From Candidatus Woesearchaeota archaeon (lineage in GTDB: Archaea > Nanobdellota > Nanobdellia > Woesearchaeales > GCA-2686295), in NCBI GenBank assembly GCA_016784125.1, contig JADHVI010000007.1, positions 1-41,105 of the forward strand: a stretch of 41,105 nt of DNA, given 5' to 3'. The notes below the pieces were generated by a model that did not search any database, was not told where the DNA came from, and saw nothing but the letters and a program-made list of their open reading frames with translations. Of this stretch, positions 8,311-15,798 are shown piece by piece. How positions within the stretch are numbered: the first letter of the stretch is position 1; every line of letters begins with the position of its first letter. A program made the position numbers and the translations under genes.

Positions 8311-8801
8311 GTTGTTCCCAGTACCACTTCAATTTTTATTGGAGAAGATTTTAGTTGATTATTCTCAACGTAAGAAACCCAGAACTCTCTGGATTTGTAT
8401 TCAACGCTGGTTGCTCTTTTTAGACTGCTCTGCGCGATTGGTTCTAGTCGCTTATACAAATTTTCATTATAGAAAACAGGATCTTTTCCTCTAAGTGTTA
8501 ATTTAGCGGCTATTTGTTTATCACTTGAATAATCAATTGTGCTTTCCAGATTTGTAGAATTAAGCTTGGTAATATCAATTCTTCCAAGGTAGCTTCGATC
8601 TATGTCTTCATCGTAGTAAGCTAATGAATTGACAGAATATATTATTCTATTGATAAAAAGGTTGATTTCGGTGTCTTCAGTTTTTATGTCTGTGAGTGTA
8701 ACAAAGTAAGCAAAGAATATTATTAGAAGTGTGACAATAGCTAGAAAAATCATTTTGTGAATTGCTGCAATTGTCTTCATTCCTTCGTCGCCGTCACCCA
8801 T
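8307..8801 (-). CDS. Membrane-anchored minor pilin-like protein
   Basis: A 164-residue protein with one N-terminal membrane helix (about 18-36) and an external domain. It lacks the KKG motif of its neighbours. Inside the first 22 bases is GGTGA (8794-8798), which could serve as a ribosome binding site for a second ATG at 8780, so the real start may be MKTIAAIHKM. The segment LFINRIIYSVNSLAYYDE followed by LGRIDITKL resembles QVVYALPEI and CVDLLKF in the product at 16271-16771. It is followed by a gene resembling the one that follows that paralog. Function unknown; likely part of the same envelope structure. Confidence 0.65.
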   Translation of the reverse strand: MGDGDEGMKTIAAIHKMIFLAIVTLLIIFFAYFVTLTDIKTEDTEINLFINRIIYSVNSLAYYDEDIDRSYLGRIDITKLNSTNLESTIDYSSDKQIAAKLTLRGKDPVFYNENLYKRLEPIAQSSLKRATSVEYKSREFWVSYVENNQLKSSPIKIEVVLGTT

Positions 8802-9636
8802 AGAAATTAATCACCCCTTTAGCAATAGATTTTCCAATGTTATCATTGAGTTTTGCTTCCACAACTAATCCGTCTTCTGCTCCAAGAAGTTTTGTGAATT
8901 GGGCTGAATTTCCATCAATTCTTTCTATGTTTGTAACGAATAACTCTTCTGAACTTGATTCAACAATTTCATTTGTAATGAGACAAGTCAATCTTTCACT
9001 TTTTCTAAGATTTTTTTTATAGTAAAATGCTAGTGATTCTCGATCACTGTTTTCAATTAGTATTCCTAAATTAGCATCTTTGGCTTTATCTGCAATAGTG
9101 AATCCTTCTCTTGACAATCCACTTTCTACAAGTGCGGCCATGAATGCATCGTTTGATTCAACATAGATGGTAATGTCTTCAGGTTTTTCTGAAGTATTAA
9201 AATTAGCACAAGTTTGAGTTTTCAGAGCTTCTTCAGATATCTTAACAGAGCTCGCGCTCAAATAAATTTTGAAGTAAGAAGTGAATAATTCTTTATTCTC
9301 AACGATCACATTTGGTCCGCTGGCAAATCTGAAAGAAGTAGGTCTTGGATTATCAATAAAATCACTATACTCAAAAACTTGAACCGAATTTTCTTTGAGT
9401 TCAAAAACCAAAGGTCTGGTGGCTTGAACAAGATTATAATTAATTTCTAAGTCTCCTCTGCCGGCTTGTCCGATGTCAATGAGCATTGCAGGATCTCGGG
9501 CGTAAAAAACCTTCCAGAAAAAAGTTCCGTCAGAAGCATTTCCAACACCTTTGAATATCGCCATTGTGACGATGAGAGCGAAAATCCCCATGAAAGCTAG
9601 GTACAATATGTAATTCTCCACCCCTTTTTTATTCAT
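8794..9636 (-). CDS. Prepilin-like protein, unknown family
   Basis: A 280-residue protein starting MNKKGVENYILYLAFMGIFA: a class III-type signal with Glu two residues after the predicted KKG cleavage site, then one helix to about residue 28. The external domain is mixed alpha/beta with two cysteines and a C-terminal stretch NIGKSIAKGVINFYG. No enzyme motif is seen. A TATA-like element 19-28 bases upstream suggests it can be transcribed on its own. The next gene overlaps its 3' end by 8 bases. Confidence 0.68.
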   Translation of the reverse strand: MNKKGVENYILYLAFMGIFALIVTMAIFKGVGNASDGTFFWKVFYARDPAMLIDIGQAGRGDLEINYNLVQATRPLVFELKENSVQVFEYSDFIDNPRPTSFRFASGPNVIVENKELFTSYFKIYLSASSVKISEEALKTQTCANFNTSEKPEDITIYVESNDAFMAALVESGLSREGFTIADKAKDANLGILIENSDRESLAFYYKKNLRKSERLTCLITNEIVESSSEELFVTNIERIDGNSAQFTKLLGAEDGLVVEAKLNDNIGKSIAKGVINFYG

Positions 9637-9651
9637 AAGAGGAGAATTGTG

Positions 9652-9670
9652 TTTAAAAGTTTAAAAATTT
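9652..9670 (-). promoter_or_regulatory. Probable internal promoter before the 280-residue prepilin-like gene
   Basis: The 62-base gap 9637-9698 is one of the few gaps in the cluster. On the minus strand it contains two overlapping AT-rich boxes, AATTTTTAAAC and CTTTTAAAC, centred about 28 and 19 bases before the ATG at 9636. The first has the spacing expected for a leaderless archaeal transcript. Confidence 0.4.
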
Positions 9671-9698
9671 TTGTATTTAACTCAGAAGAAAATTAGTT

Positions 9699-10937
9699 TT
9701 ATGGAATAGGATTTTGAGTGACGCCGTAGTATGGGATGTTTGGTTGTGTTATTGGTGGCGTACTACAGTCACAGTTGCAAGGATTTACTGTTTCAACCCA
9801 TTTATCATTATCGTATAAATCGCAGTTACATGCCTCTGTACAGTTTTCACAAGTGTTAGGTTTCAAACTGCCAATTATGGGTGCTTTGGCATCCCAATAA
9901 CAATCTCTATCTAAACCGCAAAGATTGAAAGTACAAGCATACTTATCTGAATCATATTTTGTGTCGGTTTTATAGTCTCCACAGTCATCTATTCTTTGTG
10001 GGTAGCAATAATCATTGTAAAGATCTCTTGGTAAGTCGGTTTTGTAGTGCTTGTCTTCAATGCAGAATCCACTTGTTCTTGCTTGACCTTCACAGAAGCA
10101 TTCGCTCTCAATAATTCCCATTGCACAAGGTTCTATGGCTTCTTTTTCACAAGAATTATTGTTTTGATTAAACTTACATACAAAGTCATTGCTTTGTTCT
10201 TGGAATATAAAACCATACTTTTGGTTTACACAAGCAGCGTAAGATCCTGCTGGGCATGTATGGATTGAGTAGTATCTGTCAACATTCACAGAGTTATCCA
10301 AATCAATGAAAATTTCCATGATATCACCTGGTAATTTTCTAGTTTGAATTGTTAAACCTTTAGATCCCCAATATCCATGGTCAACACTATATCCTGCCAA
10401 ACACACATATTTATACTCATAAACGTTTCCATTAACTGATTCACTTTCATCAAGCATATCATAACAGTATGGCTTAATGTGATTATTATAATCTGGACTT
10501 TCAAATCCGGTGTGTATTTTTGTTTTCTTAAATTGTTTACAGTTAACAACCCTTTTATCATTAATGTTTTTTTTATTCAAATCATTGATCAAAGGTTCTT
10601 TAAACAAACATAAACAACTTTCACTTTTACAAGTTTTAGGAGTGGAAATTATTCTTCCATTTCCAATAGCAGAATCGTCATTTTCATAAAAGCTGATTAT
10701 TACAAAGTCATCTTCTAGTTCCAATGTTATATCGTTTATCCCGCTTTGACTGCCTGTTTCGATTAGTCCTTCAATTATGCTAGTGAGTTTTATGAACTCT
10801 CTATTTGAGAGGCTGTCGGCTTCACTTGAGAATAAATCTATGTCAACTGTTTTCACGGTTGCTCCTAGCACTGTAACTAAGAATAAGCACGCGATGACAA
10901 TTTTTACAAAGAATCCCATATCTCCTTTTTTATTCAT
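9699..10937 (-). CDS. Cys-rich prepilin-like surface protein
   Basis: A 412-residue protein starting MNKKGDMGFFVKIVIACLFL (class III-like signal and one helix). The external part holds roughly 30 cysteines, several in CxC or CxxC spacing (CLCLF, CNCDLYDN, CNCDCSTPP), and so should be disulfide-stabilised. DDCGDY, then CTFNLCGL, then CYWDA, resembles the Cys/Trp module repeated in the neighbours at 11227 and 21471. No catalytic motif is seen. The gene starts 7 bases after the stop of the upstream small prepilin-like gene. Confidence 0.68.
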   Translation of the reverse strand: MNKKGDMGFFVKIVIACLFLVTVLGATVKTVDIDLFSSEADSLSNREFIKLTSIIEGLIETGSQSGINDITLELEDDFVIISFYENDDSAIGNGRIISTPKTCKSESCLCLFKEPLINDLNKKNINDKRVVNCKQFKKTKIHTGFESPDYNNHIKPYCYDMLDESESVNGNVYEYKYVCLAGYSVDHGYWGSKGLTIQTRKLPGDIMEIFIDLDNSVNVDRYYSIHTCPAGSYAACVNQKYGFIFQEQSNDFVCKFNQNNNSCEKEAIEPCAMGIIESECFCEGQARTSGFCIEDKHYKTDLPRDLYNDYCYPQRIDDCGDYKTDTKYDSDKYACTFNLCGLDRDCYWDAKAPIIGSLKPNTCENCTEACNCDLYDNDKWVETVNPCNCDCSTPPITQPNIPYYGVTQNPIP

Positions 10938-10944
10938 TTTTTAG

Positions 10945-11217
10945 CTACGAGAATTTTGTTATTGCACAACAGATTTTTTCTTCTCCACAACCAAATGAGT
11001 AACTGGTTCCGCCTTTTTCTTTACATGCCTCTTTGTTGTCCAAGCACTCGGCGCTTTCAACGCCAGGCATATTTGTGCATTTAGTAAAATCTTCAAAATC
11101 AGGTCCTCTTTGGATTACGAATCTGTCTATAAAAACATATGATATGAATATTAGAGCTATGACTATTATTGCAGTCACAGTTAGTCCCATTAATTTTTCT
11201 ACTCCTTTTTTATTCAT
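10945..11217 (-). CDS. Small prepilin-like protein with six-Cys domain
   Basis: A 90-residue protein: MNKKGVEKLMGLTVTAIIVI signal and helix, then about 50 external residues with exactly six cysteines ending in a CC pair (CGEEKICC). The spacing C-x10-C-x6-C-x11-C-x5-CC belongs to the pattern shared with the three genes upstream in the cluster. A GGTGA ribosome binding site lies 6 bases before the ATG and overlaps the upstream gene's stop. It could be a small subunit or tip protein; no named family is recognised. Confidence 0.68.
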   Translation of the reverse strand: MNKKGVEKLMGLTVTAIIVIALIFISYVFIDRFVIQRGPDFEDFTKCTNMPGVESAECLDNKEACKEKGGTSYSFGCGEEKICCAITKFS

Positions 11218-11226
11218 TTAATTCAC

Positions 11227-12630
11227 CTACGAGCAAACATTGTTGCTCCATTCACAACTTAAATAGTTACATGGATTTGATTGGCATGTTGCTTCATCAT
11301 TATATTCTCCGCAGCTGTTTGTGTTTTGATAATCGCCGCAAACATGACAGTATCCTCCACTAAAAGTTGACCACGTACAATCTCCTCCATTAACACTTGT
11401 TACGCCGCATGGATTATTGTTGCATGTGTCTCGGTTATTATAAGCTGGGCAAATGTCAATTCCTTCACATTGGTCTACTAGCGCTTGATCTTCAGGAGTT
11501 TTTTCAAGACAATCTCCTGATTCCCATTTGCATCCAATTGAACCATAAGTACAAGGGTTTTCTTCACAAGTATTTCGACTTAGGTAATCTTCACAATTAT
11601 TGGTGTTTTGATAATGATTACATACTTGGCAGAATCCTCCGCTTATAGGTGCCCACGCACATCCTACGCCACTTGTTTCAATTGTGCAAGAATTATCATT
11701 ACAGGCTTGTTCATTATTATAATCTAAGCAAGCATCTACTCCACTACAGCTTTTGCATTGATCTGGAATTGGCCACCATCGATTATGCCAGTAACATGTG
11801 CCATCAGATGTTGTACATTCATGACACAAGTCAGCATTTTTTATGCTTGTACACTCATTGTGTTGGTCACAACTTTCACTCTCGCTCAGACCTTCATCTT
11901 CACTGTTAACAATTGTCAAATAATATTTTGTGGATCTTTGCCAATCAGTTAATTGCCAATCGTCTTTATTTGCAGGTTCAACATCTTTATTGAAAGCAAT
12001 AACATCTATTTCTACAGGTCCATATGTTACATGGCTGCTGTCAGGTTTGAAACTAATAGTTGATCCTTCAATGCATTCATATACTTCAAATCTTTTAATT
12101 AGTCTTGGTTTGTCTGTAGGGGGATTATCAGAAGAATACCATATTTGAATTAAACATTTATTTATGTGCTCGCCTGATCCATAGGTTCTAAATTTGTATT
12201 CTTTATTTACAAGATATTTTCTGCTAGTGTCAAACTCTTGTAGAGGATCTTTATCAGGCATTAATTCCATAAAAAATCTCACAGGTCCTGTTGGGGCTCC
12301 CGCACCGATGTTGCTTCCATTCTCACTACCATTAATAAGTCCGCCAATAATCTCAGAATCTATTTCGTTTAAATCTCTATCAGGAACACAGCAAACACTT
12401 TGTCCTGGGCAAGCTTTGTTTAGATGTCTATAAACAACTCCATTTCTGTCATTAACACAAGTATTGGCTTCTAAGCATTCTGCTCCGGGAACATTGTTTT
12501 CACATTTATTTGTATCAAATAAAGATGCTATTATATCATCAGAGTAAAAGAAAACTACCACTAGTATTAATACAACTATAATTGCACCTATTAGAAGGCT
12601 CCAAGTCATACCTTCACCTTTTTTAGTCAT
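11227..12630 (-). CDS. Prepilin-like protein with six-Cys domain and five Cys/Trp repeats
   Basis: About 467 residues from ATG 12630 (MTKKGEGMTWSLLIG); a TTG at 12636 would add two. A class III signal and helix lead into a six-Cys domain ending PGQSVCC. A beta-rich region (about 115-245) follows, then five tandem repeats of 35-43 residues with the theme C-x2-Y-N-x4-C-x3-PC and a later C-x-W pair. The repeats resemble PSI/plexin-like disulfide modules only loosely. The product is expected outside the cell. It sits between two small six-Cys proteins of the same type, so the three may form one assembly. Confidence 0.7.
   Translation of the reverse strand: MTKKGEGMTWSLLIGAIIVVLILVVVFFYSDDIIASLFDTNKCENNVPGAECLEANTCVNDRNGVVYRHLNKACPGQSVCCVPDRDLNEIDSEIIGGLINGSENGSNIGAGAPTGPVRFFMELMPDKDPLQEFDTSRKYLVNKEYKFRTYGSGEHINKCLIQIWYSSDNPPTDKPRLIKRFEVYECIEGSTISFKPDSSHVTYGPVEIDVIAFNKDVEPANKDDWQLTDWQRSTKYYLTIVNSEDEGLSESESCDQHNECTSIKNADLCHECTTSDGTCYWHNRWWPIPDQCKSCSGVDACLDYNNEQACNDNSCTIETSGVGCAWAPISGGFCQVCNHYQNTNNCEDYLSRNTCEENPCTYGSIGCKWESGDCLEKTPEDQALVDQCEGIDICPAYNNRDTCNNNPCGVTSVNGGDCTWSTFSGGYCHVCGDYQNTNSCGEYNDEATCQSNPCNYLSCEWSNNVCS
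11230..11853 (-). repeat. Five tandem Cys/Trp-rich protein repeats
   Basis: These bases encode residues 260-467 of the prepilin-like protein. Five units can be lined up by landmarks such as ACLDYNNEQACNDNSC, CEDYLSRNTCEENPC, CPAYNNRDTCNNNPC and CGEYNDEATCQSNPC, each followed by CAW, CKW, CTW or CEW. The longer units also share SGGFCQVC or SGGYCHVC, which suggests pairwise duplication of a two-unit block. Confidence 0.75.
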
Positions 12631-12632
12631 CG

Positions 12633-12887
12633 TCAATCTCTAAGTGGAACTGGACTACAGCAAAATTTTGTTCCATCATCACCACAAAGATTTACTCCTT
12701 GGACTCGCTTGTTGCTATCACAGGTTTCTTTGCAAACCCCACCCTCTGTAAAGCACTTAGTGCCGTCAGAGACATGAGTTCCGGATCTCGCAACCAGAAT
12801 TGCTAGTATAATCAATACAAGAAGAGCTATTGCGGCTATTATAATTACATTGATACTGAGTCCTTGTCCTTTCTTGTTTATAATCAT
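12633..12887 (-). CDS. Small prepilin-like protein with six-Cys domain (tandem paralog)
   Basis: An 84-residue protein starting MIINKKGQGLSINVIIIAAI, a textbook class III signal (KKG before Q). The external part has six cysteines spaced C-x6-C-x3-C-x11-C-x7-CC. The membrane segment INVIIIAAIALLVL is identical to that of the next gene upstream, and the two lie 5 bases apart, so they arose by tandem duplication. The external halves have diverged apart from the cysteines. Confidence 0.7.
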   Translation of the reverse strand: MIINKKGQGLSINVIIIAAIALLVLIILAILVARSGTHVSDGTKCFTEGGVCKETCDSNKRVQGVNLCGDDGTKFCCSPVPLRD

Positions 12888-12892
12888 TGAGG

Positions 12893-13159
12893 TTATGTTC
12901 CTATCTTAACACAGCATTTTAATGTATCATCCGAGCATGGTGCTCCTGTGTTCACTGAAAAAATAGTCGTGCCTGTTGATAATGATGCGCAATCAGGTGC
13001 ACATTGTGCTCCTGCGAGTGCTTCGCATGATGTACCATCAACGATTGTTCCGCCACCTCTTAACAGAAGAACTGACAAAATAACTAACACCAGAAGTGCT
13101 ATCGCGGCTATGATTATTACGTTAATACTTATTCCTTGGGCTTTCTTGTTCAAAAACAT
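12893..13159 (-). CDS. Small prepilin-like protein with six-Cys domain (tandem paralog)
   Basis: An 88-residue protein starting MFLNKKAQGISINVIIIAAI, with KKA before Q as the predicted processing site. Six external cysteines are spaced C-x7-C-x3-C-x17-C-x6-CC. A GGTGA ribosome binding site lies 6 bases before the ATG, and a TATA box lies about 40 bases before it. This is one of the clearest leadered starts in the cluster and probably opens a sub-operon running to 9699. Confidence 0.72.
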   Translation of the reverse strand: MFLNKKAQGISINVIIIAAIALLVLVILSVLLLRGGGTIVDGTSCEALAGAQCAPDCASLSTGTTIFSVNTGAPCSDDTLKCCVKIGT

Positions 13160-13195
13160 CTTGTTTCACCTCTATTCATTTATGTGTGATTACCA

Positions 13196-13203
13196 TATAT
13201 AAA
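13196..13203 (-). promoter_or_regulatory. TATA box for the six-Cys prepilin sub-operon
   Basis: On the minus strand TTTATATA lies in the 61-base gap between 13160 and 13220. With the usual spacing, transcription would start near 13174, giving a leader of about 15 bases that holds the GGTGA ribosome binding site of the gene at 13159. Confidence 0.55.
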
Positions 13204-13220
13204 TTTTTTGTAAATTTTAA

Positions 13221-13700
13221 CTATGTTCGCAATGTGATCTCACCTTCGCGCAGGTCAGAAAGATATTTTTCAATTTTTACTTGAATGAAATAAGTTCCAG
13301 TCGGTAAGTCTCTACCTTTTTCATCTTCTCCTCTAAAATCAAAGGTGTATATGCCAGGTTTCTTTTTTTCGTATGTAAAACTTGCTTTCATATCGCCATG
13401 ATGATCCGTTATTCTTACATAAACATCCTTATTTTTTGACCACGGAAACCTGTTCTTTCCAACGGAATATTTGACTTCTATTTCTTCACCCACACTCGCG
13501 TCAAAAGTTTTTGGTTCAATGTGAATGACACTATTAGTTAAATTTGAATTATTCCCACCACCAAACAAGCCCGCTCCAAATCCTAACATGCCTGAATGAT
13601 TTCCTGATATCATTGGAAAAACTATGAATCCAAATGCCACTAATAATCCAAGAGAGATTAAGATTGTTGCGCCTGTGCTGAGTCCTGAGTCGTCTGTCAT
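13221..13700 (-). CDS. Membrane-anchored protein with one Ig/FlgD-like beta domain
   Basis: A 159-residue protein: a short N terminus without KKG, one membrane helix (about 10-30), a glycine-rich linker, then a beta-sandwich of about 95 residues. The pattern KKPGIYTFDFRGEDEKGRDL followed by PTGTYFIQVKIEKY is typical of FlgD-like or other Ig-like bacterial and archaeal surface domains. It starts two bases after the stop of a 46-residue membrane protein. Probably a small extracellular scaffold subunit; not identified further. Confidence 0.65.
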   Translation of the reverse strand: MTDDSGLSTGATILISLGLLVAFGFIVFPMISGNHSGMLGFGAGLFGGGNNSNLTNSVIHIEPKTFDASVGEEIEVKYSVGKNRFPWSKNKDVYVRITDHHGDMKASFTYEKKKPGIYTFDFRGEDEKGRDLPTGTYFIQVKIEKYLSDLREGEITLRT

Positions 13701-13702
13701 TT

Positions 13703-13843
13703 TTATGATAAAAATCCAAAAACATTATCTAAAATTCCTGCTGAAGCATCCGATGAGTTGGATATCAGCATGAACACTATTACCAATAAGAGTAATCCCA
13801 TTATTAGTGAAATAATAACCCATGAAGTCATGCCTTTTTTCAT
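13703..13843 (-). CDS. 46-residue prepilin-like membrane peptide
   Basis: A short gene of 46 codons, beginning MKKGMTSWVIISLIMG: a KKG motif, one long hydrophobic helix, then a short polar tail (SNSSDASAGILDNVFGF). It fits neatly between its neighbours (27 and 2 bases) and has the same N-terminal design, which is why it is called as real. Its small size recalls a bare pilin helix, with little or no globular head. Confidence 0.6.
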   Translation of the reverse strand: MKKGMTSWVIISLIMGLLLLVIVFMLISNSSDASAGILDNVFGFLS

Positions 13844-13870
13844 TTTAGTAAAATATTGTTTCTCTAGTAT

Positions 13871-14776
13871 TTATTTGTTATGTTCTGGGCCAACAATTTC
13901 GCAACCCATTTCCTCAAATTCTGCTTTGTTATAATCTTTTATGAGTATAAATGACAACCAACCAGGAATATCATTGACTTCTTTTCCTGCGACGAATAAG
14001 CCTGAAATGTCTTTATGTATCTCTTTATTTAGATGTATTGTGTTTATGCAAACATTGTTGATAAATCCTGACAAAAAGAATCCACAAGTAGTTCCAGAAT
14101 CAATTGCTCCACCTATAAAACCCAGTGCACTTCCTGCCCCCATATTATTTGCAGCAGTGTCTAGTAATTCAGTTGTTTCAAGTATTTTGTTTTGATTTTT
14201 TGTGTAATAAAATATTACTGCTTTTTTACTGTCGGTTTTGAAACTTGACTGCATTTTTAGTAAAGCTTTTTCTTCTCTGGCCTTCTCTGCTGAGAATTCT
14301 TCATTTTCTGTTTCGCTAATAAAATACTGTAAGTAAGTATAATCCACGCCAGGCATCTCTGTTCTTGAAAGGAATAATTGAAAATCATTTATCAAAATAT
14401 CTTTCTCCTCAAAATCAAGTAAGTAGCAAACTCTACAATCAGTTACCTCAGCACCATACAAATCTGCTTGTCCTTTCTTCCAAGTTTTCCAACAGGATTT
14501 CATGTTTTCTGCCATAAGAAATTTTACTTCTTCAACGTTTTTGCTGACAATTGTTTGGTTGACAGTCTCGCATCTGATAGGTTTAAGATTTTTCCCACGG
14601 GATGCTTCTTTTGTGAATATATGAGATATGACTTCTCTTTCACAAGCACCATTTTGAATAACATCAATGGTTCTGTTTCCTATGTTTCCTGCAAACGCAT
14701 ATGCAACCGCTAAGAATATTATTACAATTATAAAAACAACCATGTAGTGTGGAACTACTCTTTGTCCTTTACGCAT
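13871..14776 (-). CDS. Prepilin-like protein, CW/CRxC family, copy 1
   Basis: A 301-residue protein starting MRKGQRVVPHYMVVFIIVII (RKG before Q, one helix). The external part contains MAENMKSCWKTW, then TDCRVCYLLDF, closely matching IADEIVDCWRKF and VGCRICSEIEF in the next gene upstream, so the pair are paralogs. A second hydrophobic, glycine-rich stretch (about 205-235, ALGFIGGAIDSG) is absent from the partner. The external cysteines probably form disulfides. It starts 9 bases after the upstream stop. Confidence 0.68.
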   Translation of the reverse strand: MRKGQRVVPHYMVVFIIVIIFLAVAYAFAGNIGNRTIDVIQNGACEREVISHIFTKEASRGKNLKPIRCETVNQTIVSKNVEEVKFLMAENMKSCWKTWKKGQADLYGAEVTDCRVCYLLDFEEKDILINDFQLFLSRTEMPGVDYTYLQYFISETENEEFSAEKAREEKALLKMQSSFKTDSKKAVIFYYTKNQNKILETTELLDTAANNMGAGSALGFIGGAIDSGTTCGFFLSGFINNVCINTIHLNKEIHKDISGLFVAGKEVNDIPGWLSFILIKDYNKAEFEEMGCEIVGPEHNK

Positions 14777-14785
14777 CTTAAATCA

Positions 14786-15643
14786 TTATTTGAAAGGGTT
14801 GTATGGTAATGTCCTTCCTCCGCAAACCTCTCTTTTTTTATCTTCGCTTATGACATAAGTATTTAAGTCTCCTTCATTACGAACAATGTTTTTTCTTACA
14901 AACACAACGAAGTACTTTATATTGCTGTCAAAAACTGGATCAGTATTAATATTATGTTTAATGGCGAATTCTTCCCAACAATTCTCGCCCCAATAATATT
15001 CGTCTGTGCAACTAGGAGGTCCTTCATGTTCTGCTAATAATTCATAGTATTTCTTTGCGCCTGTTTCTTGTTGAGATCCTGTTCCTAGATCAGAATCTTT
15101 CAAATGTTGTTTGAAACCACTGAACTTTTCAGGTGTGTCAAGATTAAATTCTATCTCTGAACAAATTCTACAACCAACCGCGTCTATGTTATCATTAAAC
15201 CAGGATTTGTATGTTCCTTCACGCCAATCTCTTGGAACAAAAAAAGTGTCTATGGCGCCCCGTCCGAATTTTCTCCAACAGTCTACTATTTCATCAGCGA
15301 TAACTTGGTTGACACGGTAATTAGTTAATGTTTTGTCAAGGTATTCTATATCTCTAGAAGGAATATCATCTCTGAAAATCTTGCCTGCTGTTTGATTAAA
15401 TATGATTGTATATTTTGGACAGTTGTCATTCAAACTAGTTTCGTAATCCCAAAAACCAATTTCAAAGCTTCCAAGGGTATTTAGTAAAATATTTTTTTGA
15501 CAGTCAAAATCTCTAACTGAGTCCATAACTACCGAATGTACTTGTCCTTGAAGTTGAGTGCCAGTGATTAATACAACTATTGCAACTATTCCCATAATTA
15601 ACGTGTTTTTTGTTGTTTCAAATCCTTTTTTATTCATTTTCAT
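14786..15643 (-). CDS. Prepilin-like protein, CW/CRxC family, copy 2
   Basis: A 285-residue protein starting MKMNKKGFETTKNTLIMGIV. The first ATG overlaps the stop of the 39-residue gene as ATGA; an in-frame ATG two codons later is also possible. After one helix comes an external domain with DCQKNILLN, the CWRKFGRGAID motif and GCRICSEIEF. The C-terminal region includes a predicted strand (KYFVVFVRKN) like KAVIFYYTKN in copy 1. No enzyme signature is seen. Likely a repeated structural subunit of the surface system. Confidence 0.68.
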   Translation of the reverse strand: MKMNKKGFETTKNTLIMGIVAIVVLITGTQLQGQVHSVVMDSVRDFDCQKNILLNTLGSFEIGFWDYETSLNDNCPKYTIIFNQTAGKIFRDDIPSRDIEYLDKTLTNYRVNQVIADEIVDCWRKFGRGAIDTFFVPRDWREGTYKSWFNDNIDAVGCRICSEIEFNLDTPEKFSGFKQHLKDSDLGTGSQQETGAKKYYELLAEHEGPPSCTDEYYWGENCWEEFAIKHNINTDPVFDSNIKYFVVFVRKNIVRNEGDLNTYVISEDKKREVCGGRTLPYNPFK

Positions 15644-15759
15644 ATGATGGGTGTGCTCATTGTACCAAGCATGCTCCTAATAATAAAGAATATTATGAGT
15701 ATTATGATTGCGAAGAATATTATCCTCTTCAAATAATCCATCTCAATTGATATTCCCAT
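15640..15759 (-). CDS. 39-residue single-span membrane peptide
   Basis: A gene of 39 codons reading MGISIEMDYLKRIIFFAIII, with one very hydrophobic helix of Ile/Phe and a short tail ending STPII. Its stop overlaps the next start as ATGA, and a TATA box lies 25.5 bases before its ATG, so it probably heads a sub-operon as a leaderless transcript. It lacks KKG, so it is either a small accessory membrane protein or a coupling ORF. Function unknown. Confidence 0.55.
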   Translation of the reverse strand: MGISIEMDYLKRIIFFAIIILIIFFIIRSMLGTMSTPII

Positions 15760-15780
15760 AGTAGAAAACCTGTTTTAAGA

Positions 15781-15788
15781 TTATAAAA
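15781..15788 (-). promoter_or_regulatory. TATA box before the 39-residue gene
   Basis: The plus strand reads TTATAAAA, i.e. TTTTATAA on the minus strand, centred 25.5 bases from the ATG at 15759. It lies in the 39-base gap between the two genes. The spacing fits a leaderless transcript. Confidence 0.5.
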
Positions 15789-15798
15789 AACTTTCGTA

